Shown piece by piece: positions 18,440 through 27,900 of a stretch of 64,000 nt of DNA. Every line of letters begins with the position of its first letter. Position 1 is the first letter of the stretch. The position numbers and the translations under genes are program-made. The DNA is from Candidatus Obscuribacterales bacterium (GTDB lineage: Bacteria; Cyanobacteriota; Vampirovibrionia; Obscuribacterales; Obscuribacteraceae). The DNA lies in contig JARLHI010000054.1 in the NCBI GenBank assembly GCA_031292355.1, forward strand, positions 186,001-250,000, given 5' to 3'. The notes under the pieces are model-generated. The model searched no databases. It worked only from the letters and a program-made list of their open reading frames with translations, and was not told the origin of the DNA.

Positions 18440-21400
18440 ATGGTGCAGGCTCGTGGCGGCGTCAAAATCAAACTTCGCGAGATTCCGTTGTACGGAGTCG
18501 TCGTTGTCGATCCCTGGGGACAGTTGCCCGCCGACGCTGGCATTGAACCATTTTTGCTTTCGATAAATGGTCAGAGCATTGAAAATCAGACACTACCGCA
18601 ATTACGGACTCTTTTATGCGGCCAACCAGGAACGCCAGTCACACTAGACATTCTTTCAGCCGATTTAAACTTTCATCAGTTCGTCACCTTGATGAGAAAC
18701 GAGATTGAAAACAGACCGGCCGATGACAAAATTTGGTTCACACTGGAAAAAAGTTTTGACGCACTTGATTCTACGGATAGTAACGACTGGCCCGGGTCAA
18801 CCTTGGATCTAGTTGAACGTCCATCTAACACTCTGCTCGAACCATTATCGTCGGCTCTCTACAACATCTCCATTCAACTTGCCCAAAATTGGCTGAACCG
18901 AAATTCTTTTGTGCATCTTTTTACCCAAATTTCTGCAGCCAATTATTTCGACAGAGTCTACAAAATCAAAGATGCCGATCTAGCTGTCGAATCTGCGTTG
19001 AAATATCTTCCAGACTTCGACAGTCTTGATTTTGACGAATCATCTCATTTATTTGATTTTGCCGATCATTTGATAGAAACAGGCAGACACACCCAAGCCA
19101 AACTATTATTAAATAAGTTGCTAGAAGCAGCGAAGAACAGCGTTGACGGTGATACCAAAACCATTCTGTGTCTACGACGCCTAATTGCGCTGTCGGATAC
19201 AAACTTCGATTGTATGCTGTCCGCGATTTTCGAAAGAAGTCAGCTCTCCCTCACGCAAGACGACTTGCATTTGATCGGCAATGCCTATCTGCGCCAGGGA
19301 GACTACAAAAATGCCATTATCAGTTATAGCTGCGTAATCGCCAGGCATAAATCACCAAAGTCACAAAATACTGTTCTTCGAGATTTTTCACAACCCTGCG
19401 TGTACAGCAAATACAAGCAAGTCGTTGTCTACGAAGCAGCGCGTGAAGACAATTTCGCACAACACGCATTGAAAGAAGCAATCGAGATTTTTCATCACAA
19501 TCACTCGGCTGAAGAAATTGCTCTAATTGACCAAATACCGGGATTCTTTCCAAAGCCAAAAGATTTGGCAGCAAAACTTGCCGGACTCGAAGTTACAGCC
19601 CCAGATAGCGCCGCAAGCGATGTCCTATTGCCATTTTATTTACGAGCGCGTCATGCATTCGATGCCCTCTCGATGCAACCAGAAATGCATACTGACGAAG
19701 TGATTGAAGATTTGCATTCGATAGCTGTTACTGAAGAAAATGTCAACAATTGCGAGACTCTAATCTGGACTGGCCTGCTCAATTTGGCACGCCGGTTGAT
19801 CGAGGAAAAACGGTTCGAGCCGGCTCAAACCTTATTGAATCGCATCGCAAAGCAGGCCAAAGACGCTGATTTTGCGCCGCTCTATCTCGTCGCTTGTTTT
19901 ACAGAACAAGCGATACTTGCAGATGCTCTTGGATTGAATTCCGATCACTACTGGTCAAATCTACAAGCGCTCTTACTAAATTACTTTGTAGCAAACCAGT
20001 TATGGGAGCACGAGCTGAAAAGCCTCCAGGTCGATTTTGAAGAGAAAGAAAAGACTGAGTTACGACAGCAGACCATCAGAGCCAAAGTCTTGAGATTCTG
20101 GTCACTTGTTTATTTGCGCAATGACGACTGTGAACGCGCTGAAAAAATTCTGAAGAGGGCTCTTTCCTGCGCCGAATCAGCTGCTCAAATTGTCAGTTCA
20201 CCAGGACTATCAGAGCTTATCAGTCTAATTCACGGAGATCTTGCAGTAGCGCAAATTGCACGGTCACGCCTCGTTGACGCGGAAATTTCAGTCGATAAAA
20301 TGTTTGAGAGTACGACTTCATTTTTCCACAAAATCTATCAAATTACCGAAGCCTACAAGAAAGGTGGATATTTCGAATTCGCATCAGAACTGTTGTCTCG
20401 CTCCATTAAATTACCCGAGCGGAAAAGCGTCTTTTGTAGAAGAAAGAATTTTTCAGAGGGCGGATTTCACATCTGGAAATTGGCAACACTAAATAGGGAA
20501 CACAATAATTTTCTTGAACAAGCTGTTGGGCAATTTTCTAAACATTCTTTGCCGCCGCTGCTTGCGTGTATGGCAGGCGACTATGCCGCATCCTTATATC
20601 AATTCGAGGTGGCACAAAATTACTTTCAAGAAGCGGCGCACTGGCCAAAGAAGAACAGCACCAGCGTATCAATCATTCACTTGAAGCGTACGATACTGCT
20701 AAAAGCCGTTAGCGCCGCAGAACAAAACACCAAACTTACATACAGTGCCGAATGTGACTTAGTGACCGACCTGGCGAACGTATCACAAACGACCAATCGA
20801 CTCTGTGCAGTCGTTAATTATCGAAGAGCTTTAGCGATATTGTACGCATCATCCAGAGAGCCAACTAGATTACTAGACCGACTGAGCAAATTGACCGCAG
20901 GTAAAACCCAGGTCGAACAGTTTGCAGAAGAAAGAATGCTCGGCGCTCAAGCGAATAAAAATTTCGAAGTTCGAACCGAACACTACTGGATTGATGTGGC
21001 AACGGATCACTTTCGTAGAAATCGGCTCACGCAAACCATCGAATGTGTAGCTCACGCGCTCGAGATTTACAAGCTATCCGCAAAGCGAGCTAGTAATTTT
21101 CAGCCACTATTCATTTGTCAACAAGATTCGCTACCCGAACTATTACGTATTAAAGGGTTTATCGAAGACGCAGAGTCATACATGCTTGAAGCAATGAAGG
21201 CGACAAGTATTAAATACGGTGCAGGTAGCGAACAAGAAGCATTGTGCATGGCCGAACTTGCCCACTTCTATCACAATTCAAATGCTCTCGACAAAACAAT
21301 GTCGCTCATTAGCTTGATCTTGAGCGCATATATCACATCCCTACGTGCGTCTGGCAGAGACGAGGGGTCGAAAAGCAGCGCGCTCATTCATCGCCTGCAT

Positions 21401-22858
21401 CAATTAGCATTGCAAATTACCGCAGGCGGAGCAATTGATAAAGCTATCGAGCTTTTAGAAGCTATTCAAAAAGAAGAACAAAAAGTGTTACCACCGGAAC
21501 ATCTAGACGTCATCGGCACAACGCTTTTGTTAGGGAGATTTCGGCGAGAAAATAATCAGACTGAAGTTTCGGAAGTAATTTTCGAACACGTTTTCCAAAC
21601 TCCATTACGCCGTGATATTTTCCCCTTACTAGTGCGCTTTGCGCCAGACTACTGCGATGTTCTACGAAAACTTGGCAAAGCCGACGCTGCTCAAAAAATT
21701 ACTTACCTCTTCTCAAAAGCCGCAGATGAAGCTCTTGCAGAGCAAGATTCTACAAAGTATGTCTCCCAAAGTTCGGGAGGTACGTGGCAAGTCCCATGGT
21801 CAAACAATCGGGGCACAGACGATTGGGAAAAGATCGGTCGCACAAAACAAGCTCAAGACCGTTACATCAAATCAGTCGAGCTGGTCAGAGAGCACCATTC
21901 CGACCAAGATCTTGCAACCGAAGCACTAAATACATTAGCTGCATCCTTTGTAGAAAGGAACTGCCTAGGTCAAGCAGCTGAGATTTATCTACAACTTGCA
22001 GACAGACTTAAGAGCAAAGGCCCGGATTACTCGTTTCGCAGGGTACATTGCTTTCTGTCGCTGGCGCGGTGCTACACCAGGCTATGCATGTATGAAGAAG
22101 TGCCTGATTTAATCCTGCAAGCTAAACAAGCCAACCCTGAGATCCACCAGAATATTCATACTCTCCACACCACTTTAAATTATGTTGACATCGAAGTCGA
22201 AGCACACCTTTTTGACTCAGCACGAGAAGACTTGCAAACAGCCGAATCAATCATCGATGAACAATCCGCACACGATGATTCTCAAAAACGAGAATACTTA
22301 GAGCGCATTTGGCAACTCTGGCTAAGTATTGGTGACCAACAATCGGCAGCAGTGACGAAGGCAAAGTTAGACCAAATACCCTTGCCTGAAATTGCCGCTG
22401 AAACTACTGAAGAAGTCAAAGAAGAAACGCAAACGCCTGTCGTAAAAGAAGTAGAAAAGCCCGTCTCTAAAGAACCACTTCCATTTGCTTTTCTTGAATG
22501 CGTTGGGCACAATTTTATCAATTTCGAGCCCTCAGTTCTGGACAATCCTGCCTACATCTATTTAAAGAACCTCGCCGACAAAATCTCACAAAACTGGTTC
22601 CCGCCCGTTGAAAAAAAACCGACACATCTACAGATACAATTTTCCATTACCAGAGACGGAGATTGGAAATCGATAAAGATGCTGCGCCCCTCAAACAACA
22701 AATACGCAAACATCGCCGCAGAAGAAGCCATTCAAACTTCTGCCCCCTTTGACCCACTGCCCGAAGAATTTGGTGAGCAAGCTCTTCTCCAACTCACATT
22801 CAACGACGCAAAATATCCTCTCGACAAATTTGGTATCACTTTTGAATCTGTCGAATAG
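18440..22858 (+). CDS. Giant PDZ-repeat-TonB-like protein (1472 aa)
   Basis: 1472 residues. An N-terminal PDZ-like domain (about 1-72) shows PLYGVVVVDPWGQLP, then FLLSINGQSI and LLCGQPGTPVTLDIL. Then follow about 1200 residues of helical, TPR-like repeats; examples are HLIGNAYLRQGDYKNAIISY and CMAELAHFYHNSNALDKTMS. A short linker of Glu/Lys/Pro/Val leads to a C-terminal TonB/TolA-like domain (about 1380-1465) with FSITRDGDWKSIKMLRPS and APFDPLPEEFGE. TonB-like C-terminal domains normally sit in the periplasm behind a membrane anchor, but I see no signal peptide or membrane helix here. It may be a cytoplasmic scaffold, or secretion may be non-classical. No promoter is obvious. Confidence 0.78.
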   Translation: MVQARGGVKIKLREIPLYGVVVVDPWGQLPADAGIEPFLLSINGQSIENQTLPQLRTLLCGQPGTPVTLDILSADLNFHQFVTLMRNEIENRPADDKIWFTLEKSFDALDSTDSNDWPGSTLDLVERPSNTLLEPLSSALYNISIQLAQNWLNRNSFVHLFTQISAANYFDRVYKIKDADLAVESALKYLPDFDSLDFDESSHLFDFADHLIETGRHTQAKLLLNKLLEAAKNSVDGDTKTILCLRRLIALSDTNFDCMLSAIFERSQLSLTQDDLHLIGNAYLRQGDYKNAIISYSCVIARHKSPKSQNTVLRDFSQPCVYSKYKQVVVYEAAREDNFAQHALKEAIEIFHHNHSAEEIALIDQIPGFFPKPKDLAAKLAGLEVTAPDSAASDVLLPFYLRARHAFDALSMQPEMHTDEVIEDLHSIAVTEENVNNCETLIWTGLLNLARRLIEEKRFEPAQTLLNRIAKQAKDADFAPLYLVACFTEQAILADALGLNSDHYWSNLQALLLNYFVANQLWEHELKSLQVDFEEKEKTELRQQTIRAKVLRFWSLVYLRNDDCERAEKILKRALSCAESAAQIVSSPGLSELISLIHGDLAVAQIARSRLVDAEISVDKMFESTTSFFHKIYQITEAYKKGGYFEFASELLSRSIKLPERKSVFCRRKNFSEGGFHIWKLATLNREHNNFLEQAVGQFSKHSLPPLLACMAGDYAASLYQFEVAQNYFQEAAHWPKKNSTSVSIIHLKRTILLKAVSAAEQNTKLTYSAECDLVTDLANVSQTTNRLCAVVNYRRALAILYASSREPTRLLDRLSKLTAGKTQVEQFAEERMLGAQANKNFEVRTEHYWIDVATDHFRRNRLTQTIECVAHALEIYKLSAKRASNFQPLFICQQDSLPELLRIKGFIEDAESYMLEAMKATSIKYGAGSEQEALCMAELAHFYHNSNALDKTMSLISLILSAYITSLRASGRDEGSKSSALIHRLHQLALQITAGGAIDKAIELLEAIQKEEQKVLPPEHLDVIGTTLLLGRFRRENNQTEVSEVIFEHVFQTPLRRDIFPLLVRFAPDYCDVLRKLGKADAAQKITYLFSKAADEALAEQDSTKYVSQSSGGTWQVPWSNNRGTDDWEKIGRTKQAQDRYIKSVELVREHHSDQDLATEALNTLAASFVERNCLGQAAEIYLQLADRLKSKGPDYSFRRVHCFLSLARCYTRLCMYEEVPDLILQAKQANPEIHQNIHTLHTTLNYVDIEVEAHLFDSAREDLQTAESIIDEQSAHDDSQKREYLERIWQLWLSIGDQQSAAVTKAKLDQIPLPEIAAETTEEVKEETQTPVVKEVEKPVSKEPLPFAFLECVGHNFINFEPSVLDNPAYIYLKNLADKISQNWFPPVEKKPTHLQIQFSITRDGDWKSIKMLRPSNNKYANIAAEEAIQTSAPFDPLPEEFGEQALLQLTFNDAKYPLDKFGITFESVE

Positions 22859-23007
22859 ACAAACAAATCCAATCTGAAGTCACTCAAAAACGGCTTCTCA
22901 GAGGAAAATAATGTTTCATTTGTGCCGTTCTTCGCGGCCTGCAGCTAGCCACTGTGGTATTTACGAGATAACTACTTTAAATTTGAAACTTAAGAGGACA
23001 TAAGGCA

Positions 23008-24108
23008 ATGCTCAGGGCTGGAATCGTTGGACTTCCCAATGTTGGTAAATCAACATTATTCAATGCCTTGACGGGCTCTTATAAAGCCGAAAGCGCAAAC
23101 TATCCCTTCTGCACAATCGATCCGAACGTCGGCATCGTGCAGGTGCCAGACGAACGCTTGATAAAGCTGCAATCGATGGTAAAACCGCAAAATCTTATTC
23201 CAGCGGCCTTTGAATTCGTAGATATTGCGGGCCTGGTTAGAGGCGCAAGCAAAGGCGAAGGACTGGGCAATCAATTCCTCGCTCACATCCGCGAAGTCGA
23301 TGCAGTCATGCACGTTGTGCGTTGCTTTGACGATGAAAATGTTATTCACGTCGACGGCGCTGTCGATCCTATTCGCGATTTAGAAACAATCCACATCGAA
23401 CTCGCTATGTCGGATGTCACTTCAATCGAAAAAAGATTGGAACGCCTGGGCAAGCAAAAGAAGAGTGGCGATAAGCGCATTGTGCTTGAATTTGAATTGC
23501 TCACAAAAATCCTACCGTTCATTCAAAGCGTTGAGCCAGTCAAGCTAGATATTCTCACTGACGAAGAAAAAGTGATCCTGCCTTCGATGCAATTACTTTC
23601 CACGAAGCCACTGATTTACGTCGCCAACGTTGCCGAATCTGATTTAGCAAATGCCGATGCTAACAAGCACGTTCAAAGTTTGAAAAAACATGCGGCTGAA
23701 GAAGGTCGTCCTGTTGCCATAATTTCGGCAGCTATTGAAGCTGAATTAGCCACACTCAGTCCGGAAGACCGCAAAGAATATCTAGACAGTCTGGGCGTCA
23801 GTGGCTCTGGTGTTAACGATTTGATCAAAAGCGCCTTTGATTTACTTGGTCTCAAAACCTATTTCACGGCTGGCGAAAAAGAAGTACGTGCATGGCCTTT
23901 CGAACAAGGTTATTCAGCGCCAAAATGCGCTGGCATCATTCACACAGATTTTGAACGGGGCTTCATCCGCGCAGAAATCATCGGCTATGACGACTACGTC
24001 ACATCTGGTTCCGAAAAGCAGGCCAAAGAAAAAGGCTTGATGCGCCTTGAAGGCAAAGAATACGTGATGGCAGACGGCGACATCGTCCACTTCCGCTTCA
24101 ACGTATAA
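23008..24108 (+). CDS. ychF: Universally conserved ATPase YchF
   Basis: 366 residues, typical length. G1 GLPNVGKSTLFNALTG (residues 7-22), a G2 region, G3 DIAGLVRGASKGEGLGN, and a G4 of the form NVAE (ANVAESD) rather than NKxD. The NxxE variant explains the ATP preference of YchF. The C-terminal TGS-type domain ends with YVMADGDIVHFRFNV. YchF is redox-sensitive and ribosome-associated, and acts in stress response. AAGG ahead of the ATG. A good marker for phylogeny of this genome. Confidence 0.97.
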   Translation: MLRAGIVGLPNVGKSTLFNALTGSYKAESANYPFCTIDPNVGIVQVPDERLIKLQSMVKPQNLIPAAFEFVDIAGLVRGASKGEGLGNQFLAHIREVDAVMHVVRCFDDENVIHVDGAVDPIRDLETIHIELAMSDVTSIEKRLERLGKQKKSGDKRIVLEFELLTKILPFIQSVEPVKLDILTDEEKVILPSMQLLSTKPLIYVANVAESDLANADANKHVQSLKKHAAEEGRPVAIISAAIEAELATLSPEDRKEYLDSLGVSGSGVNDLIKSAFDLLGLKTYFTAGEKEVRAWPFEQGYSAPKCAGIIHTDFERGFIRAEIIGYDDYVTSGSEKQAKEKGLMRLEGKEYVMADGDIVHFRFNV

Positions 24109-24158
24109 GCAAAAGCAATCTACGAGAATTTCCAAAATTGACGCCTGTCCGTTCGTTC

Positions 24159-24228
24159 GAATGACGGCAGACGTTTAACTCGCTGCACTGAAACAACAGA
24201 ATGACGGCAGACGTTTTAACTCTCTGCC
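24159..24228. repeat. Two-copy direct repeat of about 29 bp
   Basis: GAATGACGGCAGACGTTTAA followed by CTCGCTGC at 24159-24186, and the same with one extra T and a single mismatch at 24199-24228. The copies are separated by 12 nt and lie between the ychF and SRPBCC stops. They may be small intergenic repeats or remnants of a duplicated regulatory element. Confidence 0.7.
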
Positions 24229-24255
24229 AGAATTTATCGAGCTTGGCTTGCGCTT

Positions 24256-24783
24256 CTACTTCTTGCTCAAATACTCTTCAAGTTGATCGAACGTTCCTGT
24301 GAATCCAGTTTTCATGGAGTCATAGCCGTCTGAGAATGTCTTCAATTCCACTTCAGAAGCTTTGATTGGCACGCCTTTCAAGGTCACCTTAGTCTTCTTA
24401 CCTTCAACTTCTTCAAATATGACAGTGCTCATAACTTCGAGCGGCCACGTCTGACTGGCAGGATGTCTGGTTTTACCGGCCTCTGCATTTGAGAAAGAAC
24501 TGATGAAACACAGACGCTCAGGTGGTGTGATTTCGCGATAGACGAACTTGCCCCACATCTCTTTGCCATCAGGCGTCGTCATGGAGTAATGAAACAGTCC
24601 CATTGGCTTGAGGTCAAGGGTGCTGACCTTCATGGTCATTCCTTTGGGCCCCCACCATTGTGTCAGTTTATCTATTTCTGTCCATGCTTTAAATACCACT
24701 GCCCGTGGTGCATCGAATACACGAGTTAAGATAAATTCGCTCGAGGCGGTTTTGGAAACTCTCTGACCTGGTGCTATTGACAT
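24256..24783 (-). CDS. SRPBCC / AHSA1-type lipid-binding-fold protein
   Basis: 175 residues. The AHSA1 (Activator of Hsp90 homologue) pattern is seen: FILTRVFDAPRAVVFKAWTE, LTQWWGPKGMTMKV, MGLFHYSMTTPDG and, near the end, KTGFTGTFDQLEEYL. The family has a START-like hydrophobic cavity and is often found as a stress-related or regulator-linked protein without known ligand. No ArsR regulator sits beside it, although such pairs are common elsewhere. It is followed on the same strand by a Dabb-domain gene. Confidence 0.9.
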   Translation of the reverse strand: MSIAPGQRVSKTASSEFILTRVFDAPRAVVFKAWTEIDKLTQWWGPKGMTMKVSTLDLKPMGLFHYSMTTPDGKEMWGKFVYREITPPERLCFISSFSNAEAGKTRHPASQTWPLEVMSTVIFEEVEGKKTKVTLKGVPIKASEVELKTFSDGYDSMKTGFTGTFDQLEEYLSKK

Positions 24784-24821
24784 TACAGTATGCTCTCATC
24801 CTGATTTGTAACTGGGTTTTT

Positions 24822-25220
24822 CTATTTTTTGCCTGAGAAGTCTATGACTAAAGCATCAGACACAAACGGCAGGGCAAATTTCTTGAACTTTTCATGCTCG
24901 GGATGAGTGAGATAGGTATCTCTGTCCTTCTCGCTGGCAAAAGTGACCAGAAAAGCATGAGTTAGCCCTTTGTTTAAGTGTTCAGGGCTGTTATTTGGAC
25001 CTGCTTCTATTGATTGTACTTCAGGGACGGTCTTTCGTAGCTCAAGGAAAGCTTTTACGACGGAATCTCTTTGCTCTGGTGAAGCCGAGTCCTTAAAGGC
25101 AAACGCCACAAAATGGCGTATTTTCGGCTCAGCGCCAGCCTGGCTTGCTTTCACACAAAAGGTCAGAATGCACACGAGGGCCATTGCCAGAATAGTTAGC
25201 GACCGGCGCGAAGTTTTCAT
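24822..25220 (-). CDS. Secreted stress-responsive A/B-barrel (Dabb) protein
   Basis: 132 residues with a signal peptide (about 1-30, ending Ser-Gln-Ala-Gly-Ala). The mature part has the Dabb pattern: KIRHFVAFAFKDSASPEQ, helix, then THAFLVTFASEKDRDTYLTH and a last VIDFSG strand. Family members are small dimeric barrels of unclear or varied function; some are enzymes. Export of a Dabb domain is not the commonest form. It lies just upstream, on the same strand, of the SRPBCC gene. Confidence 0.85.
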   Translation of the reverse strand: MKTSRRSLTILAMALVCILTFCVKASQAGAEPKIRHFVAFAFKDSASPEQRDSVVKAFLELRKTVPEVQSIEAGPNNSPEHLNKGLTHAFLVTFASEKDRDTYLTHPEHEKFKKFALPFVSDALVIDFSGKK

Positions 25221-25243
25221 TAGTTACATCCATAGTAGTTAGG

Positions 25244-26020
25244 TCAGTGTTTTGGCTTTGCCGCTTGGTCGAAATCGCTTGTAAAGCCCAAACTGTCGAC
25301 AAGATCGTTGAGCGTCGCTTTGCTGGACTTAGACAACGATATATCGTTGACGCTGTTGACAATTGTGTAGTTTTGTGGAATTTCGAAGTCGACTGAGCGA
25401 TAGGGGACCTTCTTTGCCTCTAATGTCTCAAGCACCACCCTCGGGTCTTTACGCAAATCAGCGCTGACATCCGAAGTCAACCAATTATGGTTCAGCTTGC
25501 GGTTGTTCACGACATGTTCGATGTTCTTAAAGAGAGGCACTCGACCGGAATTCTGCAGATAGTAGTAGCGATTGATAAATTCACAAATTTTCGGATTGGT
25601 TGAAATCTCGTCGGTCGCGAAAATAACAAACAGCTTGGCAGTGAGCGGTCGAAATTGCTGGCACTTCAAGCCCGCATAAGTGACAGCTCCCGCAGTGTTT
25701 AACGTGCCCGGAGTGTATTTTGATATGGCGAAGGGGTTTATCAGCAGAATTCCACTAAAATCATTGAGCGGAGTTACCCACATCTTTTTCTCGCCAGGAC
25801 GATAGCAATACACTCGCCAGTCAGGTGCCTTAGCCAGGACGTGATAACCATATCTGACGGATTCAATTTTTACGGCGTCTTCGCAAACGTAGACATTCTG
25901 CTGCCCAAGGTCCGAAGAGCCTTGCTTAAGCACCCACTCACTACCAGATGTTTTGGCTATAACAGCTTGATTCGCCAGAAAAAGCGTCGCCAATAAGACT
26001 GAAATCAAAAACTTAGCCAA
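25244..26020 (-). CDS. Secreted protein, paralogue A of a lineage-specific pair
   Basis: 258 residues from a TTG start, with a signal peptide (about 1-22). It shares with the 27006-27788 gene a common layout: a WVLKQGSSDLGQQNVYV opening, a GYHVLAKAPDWRVYCYR block, then the INPFAISKY stretch, a CEFINRYYYL stretch and an ending LGFTSDF. The layout resembles secreted proteins with a LolA/DUF4412-like beta fold, but this is a loose resemblance. Function unknown; four cysteines could pair. Transcribed with the Dabb gene. Confidence 0.7.
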   Translation of the reverse strand: MAKFLISVLLATLFLANQAVIAKTSGSEWVLKQGSSDLGQQNVYVCEDAVKIESVRYGYHVLAKAPDWRVYCYRPGEKKMWVTPLNDFSGILLINPFAISKYTPGTLNTAGAVTYAGLKCQQFRPLTAKLFVIFATDEISTNPKICEFINRYYYLQNSGRVPLFKNIEHVVNNRKLNHNWLTSDVSADLRKDPRVVLETLEAKKVPYRSVDFEIPQNYTIVNSVNDISLSKSSKATLNDLVDSLGFTSDFDQAAKPKH

Positions 26021-26178
26021 GCTGTGGTCATTCCTATTGAAAGTTTAAAAGCTCAATTGCCAGGCAAGTGGTGCTGCTAATATCTTAGCAAGGGCACAAT
26101 TCTATCTGTTGTTCTTGTGCCCTGGTCTCCTTTACTATCTCAACGTCATCTCGACCACATACCGGTGAAAACCTTGCT

Positions 26179-27000
26179 ATGACTGAAGACCCAGTCGCCA
26201 ACGATAATAGAAAAAAGCACCAAAGCAACCAACCAAGTGCTGGCAGCAGCCGTGACGGGTCGTTTAAGCCAGATGTGCCCGCAGTTGAAAGTTTCAATTT
26301 GTACCTCAAGGACGAAAATTCGGGATTGATTTCACTTGTAAATCGCGACTCGAATTTGACTGAGCAGGAAATTGCCCTGCGCCAGCGAGAAAGCATTTCT
26401 TTAAGCGAGCTTGTACAGAGACAGGAAAACGGCGACCTCATCGCGAAATCTTTCGTTTCTGCCTTTCAGGATGCTTTAAAGATGACACGGGGAATGGCTC
26501 GAGACAATGAGTTAAGACGCTTGCAGGAAGTGGCTGACGAAACTTTTCACAGAGGCAAACATGCACCATATGTGTATCAAAAGTTTGAATACAAAGAATC
26601 GCCCAAGGCAAGCAGTTCATCGATATTCTCGCAAACGGACAACGACAACCTTTTTCCGGGAGAAAAGCTCACTAAGCTGTTTGATTACGCAGATAAGCAG
26701 GACATCTCTGAGTCTGAGCGACAAACATTACTGAGAAGCGAACTGACGAAAATTATCTCTGGGCAAACGATTCAAGCCGACGCCATCGAGAATATAAGAG
26801 CCAATGGTGGCATCGCCTGGTTTGGTTTAAATAGCCTGATAAATGGCACCGTCATCAATCTTCTCGCCGAACCAGGCGCAAGGCACAGCCCTTTGTTTCA
26901 CACGCTGGTAAAGACCCTTGACGCCATTCATCGTGACCCACAAGCCGTCAGCAAAGCGCTGTCCATTCTGGGCAATCAAATCGATATTTCTCAAAAGTGA
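26179..27000 (+). CDS. Hypothetical soluble protein between two paralogues
   Basis: 273 residues, predicted cytoplasmic. The first about 50 residues are polar and disordered (Asn/Ser/Gly/Arg); from there the chain is helical (about 65-270), with RANGGIAWFGLNSLING in the middle. No known domain. The gene runs opposite to the flanking paralogous secreted genes and its stop lies 6 nt before the end of the second. Whether it belongs to that pair functionally is unknown. Confidence 0.6.
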   Translation: MTEDPVANDNRKKHQSNQPSAGSSRDGSFKPDVPAVESFNLYLKDENSGLISLVNRDSNLTEQEIALRQRESISLSELVQRQENGDLIAKSFVSAFQDALKMTRGMARDNELRRLQEVADETFHRGKHAPYVYQKFEYKESPKASSSSIFSQTDNDNLFPGEKLTKLFDYADKQDISESERQTLLRSELTKIISGQTIQADAIENIRANGGIAWFGLNSLINGTVINLLAEPGARHSPLFHTLVKTLDAIHRDPQAVSKALSILGNQIDISQK

Positions 27001-27005
27001 TCGAA

Positions 27006-27788
27006 CTATTTGTCTTTTTTCTCGTTGCGAACGTAATCGCTGCTAAAACCAAGTTCGTCTAATGCCGCTCCAATCTGACTGCGCTGCGCGCCTGTGACGC
27101 CAATATCGCCGGCATCTTTGGCGAGGCGATAATCTTTGGGCAATTCAAAATCAGACGATTTATAGCCGATTTTCTTTATGGAAGATGTACTGAGGACGAT
27201 CCGAGTTTTGCTCGGTTGCTCTTTAATGGCAGTATCGCCAAGCCACGCTTTATCAGCACCAGCTTTGGGGACAACCTTTCTGCTCGATGGTTCGATCCGG
27301 CGAAACAGAGGTACTTCATGCATTTTTGGAATATTAAAATAACGGCAGAGGAACTCGCAGGTCATCGGCGCGACTGCCATTGTTTTGCTACCGTATACGA
27401 CACTGCCTTCTTTATCCGAAAGATAAGTTGAGCAATCAATTCCGTCATATTTGACTTCTTTATCTGGTCTGAGCGGTTCAAAGCTGTATTTAGGCACAGC
27501 AAATGGATTTAGTAATAAATCGCCGGTAAAAGTATTGAATTTACCAACCCATAGTTTTTTATTGTCATTCCTAAAGCAGTAGGCGTCCCAGTTTGGTGCT
27601 TTTGCGATGACCGAAAATCCTTGCTTGGGACAGACAATTCGGACAGCATCAGGGCTAACGTAAATCTTATGCTCGCCTATCTCGCTGTAGCTTTGCTCAA
27701 GCAGCCACTCATTCTTAGTGGTGGCAGCAAAAGTTGAACTGCTGAGATTTAAAAGTAAAAGCGCTATGAGGATACTGAATTTTTTCAT
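27006..27788 (-). CDS. Secreted protein, paralogue B of a lineage-specific pair
   Basis: 260 residues with a signal peptide (about 1-22, ending Thr-Phe-Ala-Ala). The blocks WLLEQSYSEIGEHKIYV, GFSVIAKAPNWDAYCFR, LLNPFAVPKYSF, CEFLCRYFN and LGFSSDYV line up in the same order with paralogue A, although the proteins differ widely elsewhere. A conserved DFELPKDY near residue 220 corresponds to DFEIPQNY in the partner. An AGGGTT lies before the ATG. No function known. Confidence 0.7.
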   Translation of the reverse strand: MKKFSILIALLLLNLSSSTFAATTKNEWLLEQSYSEIGEHKIYVSPDAVRIVCPKQGFSVIAKAPNWDAYCFRNDNKKLWVGKFNTFTGDLLLNPFAVPKYSFEPLRPDKEVKYDGIDCSTYLSDKEGSVVYGSKTMAVAPMTCEFLCRYFNIPKMHEVPLFRRIEPSSRKVVPKAGADKAWLGDTAIKEQPSKTRIVLSTSSIKKIGYKSSDFELPKDYRLAKDAGDIGVTGAQRSQIGAALDELGFSSDYVRNEKKDK

Positions 27789-27900
27789 ATTAACCCTGCG
27801 TGCTCTACCTTGAACTTATCACGAGAATAGGATCTATAGTAGTCCTCTGACAATTTTTTCTGTTATTCGGCCTAATATTGTCAATTTTCAAGGAGTCGCA

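Noticed and set aside
24121..24255. Hairpin-like terminator between ychF and the SRPBCC gene
   Set aside because: The direct repeats look suggestive but no stable stem with a T run can be drawn.
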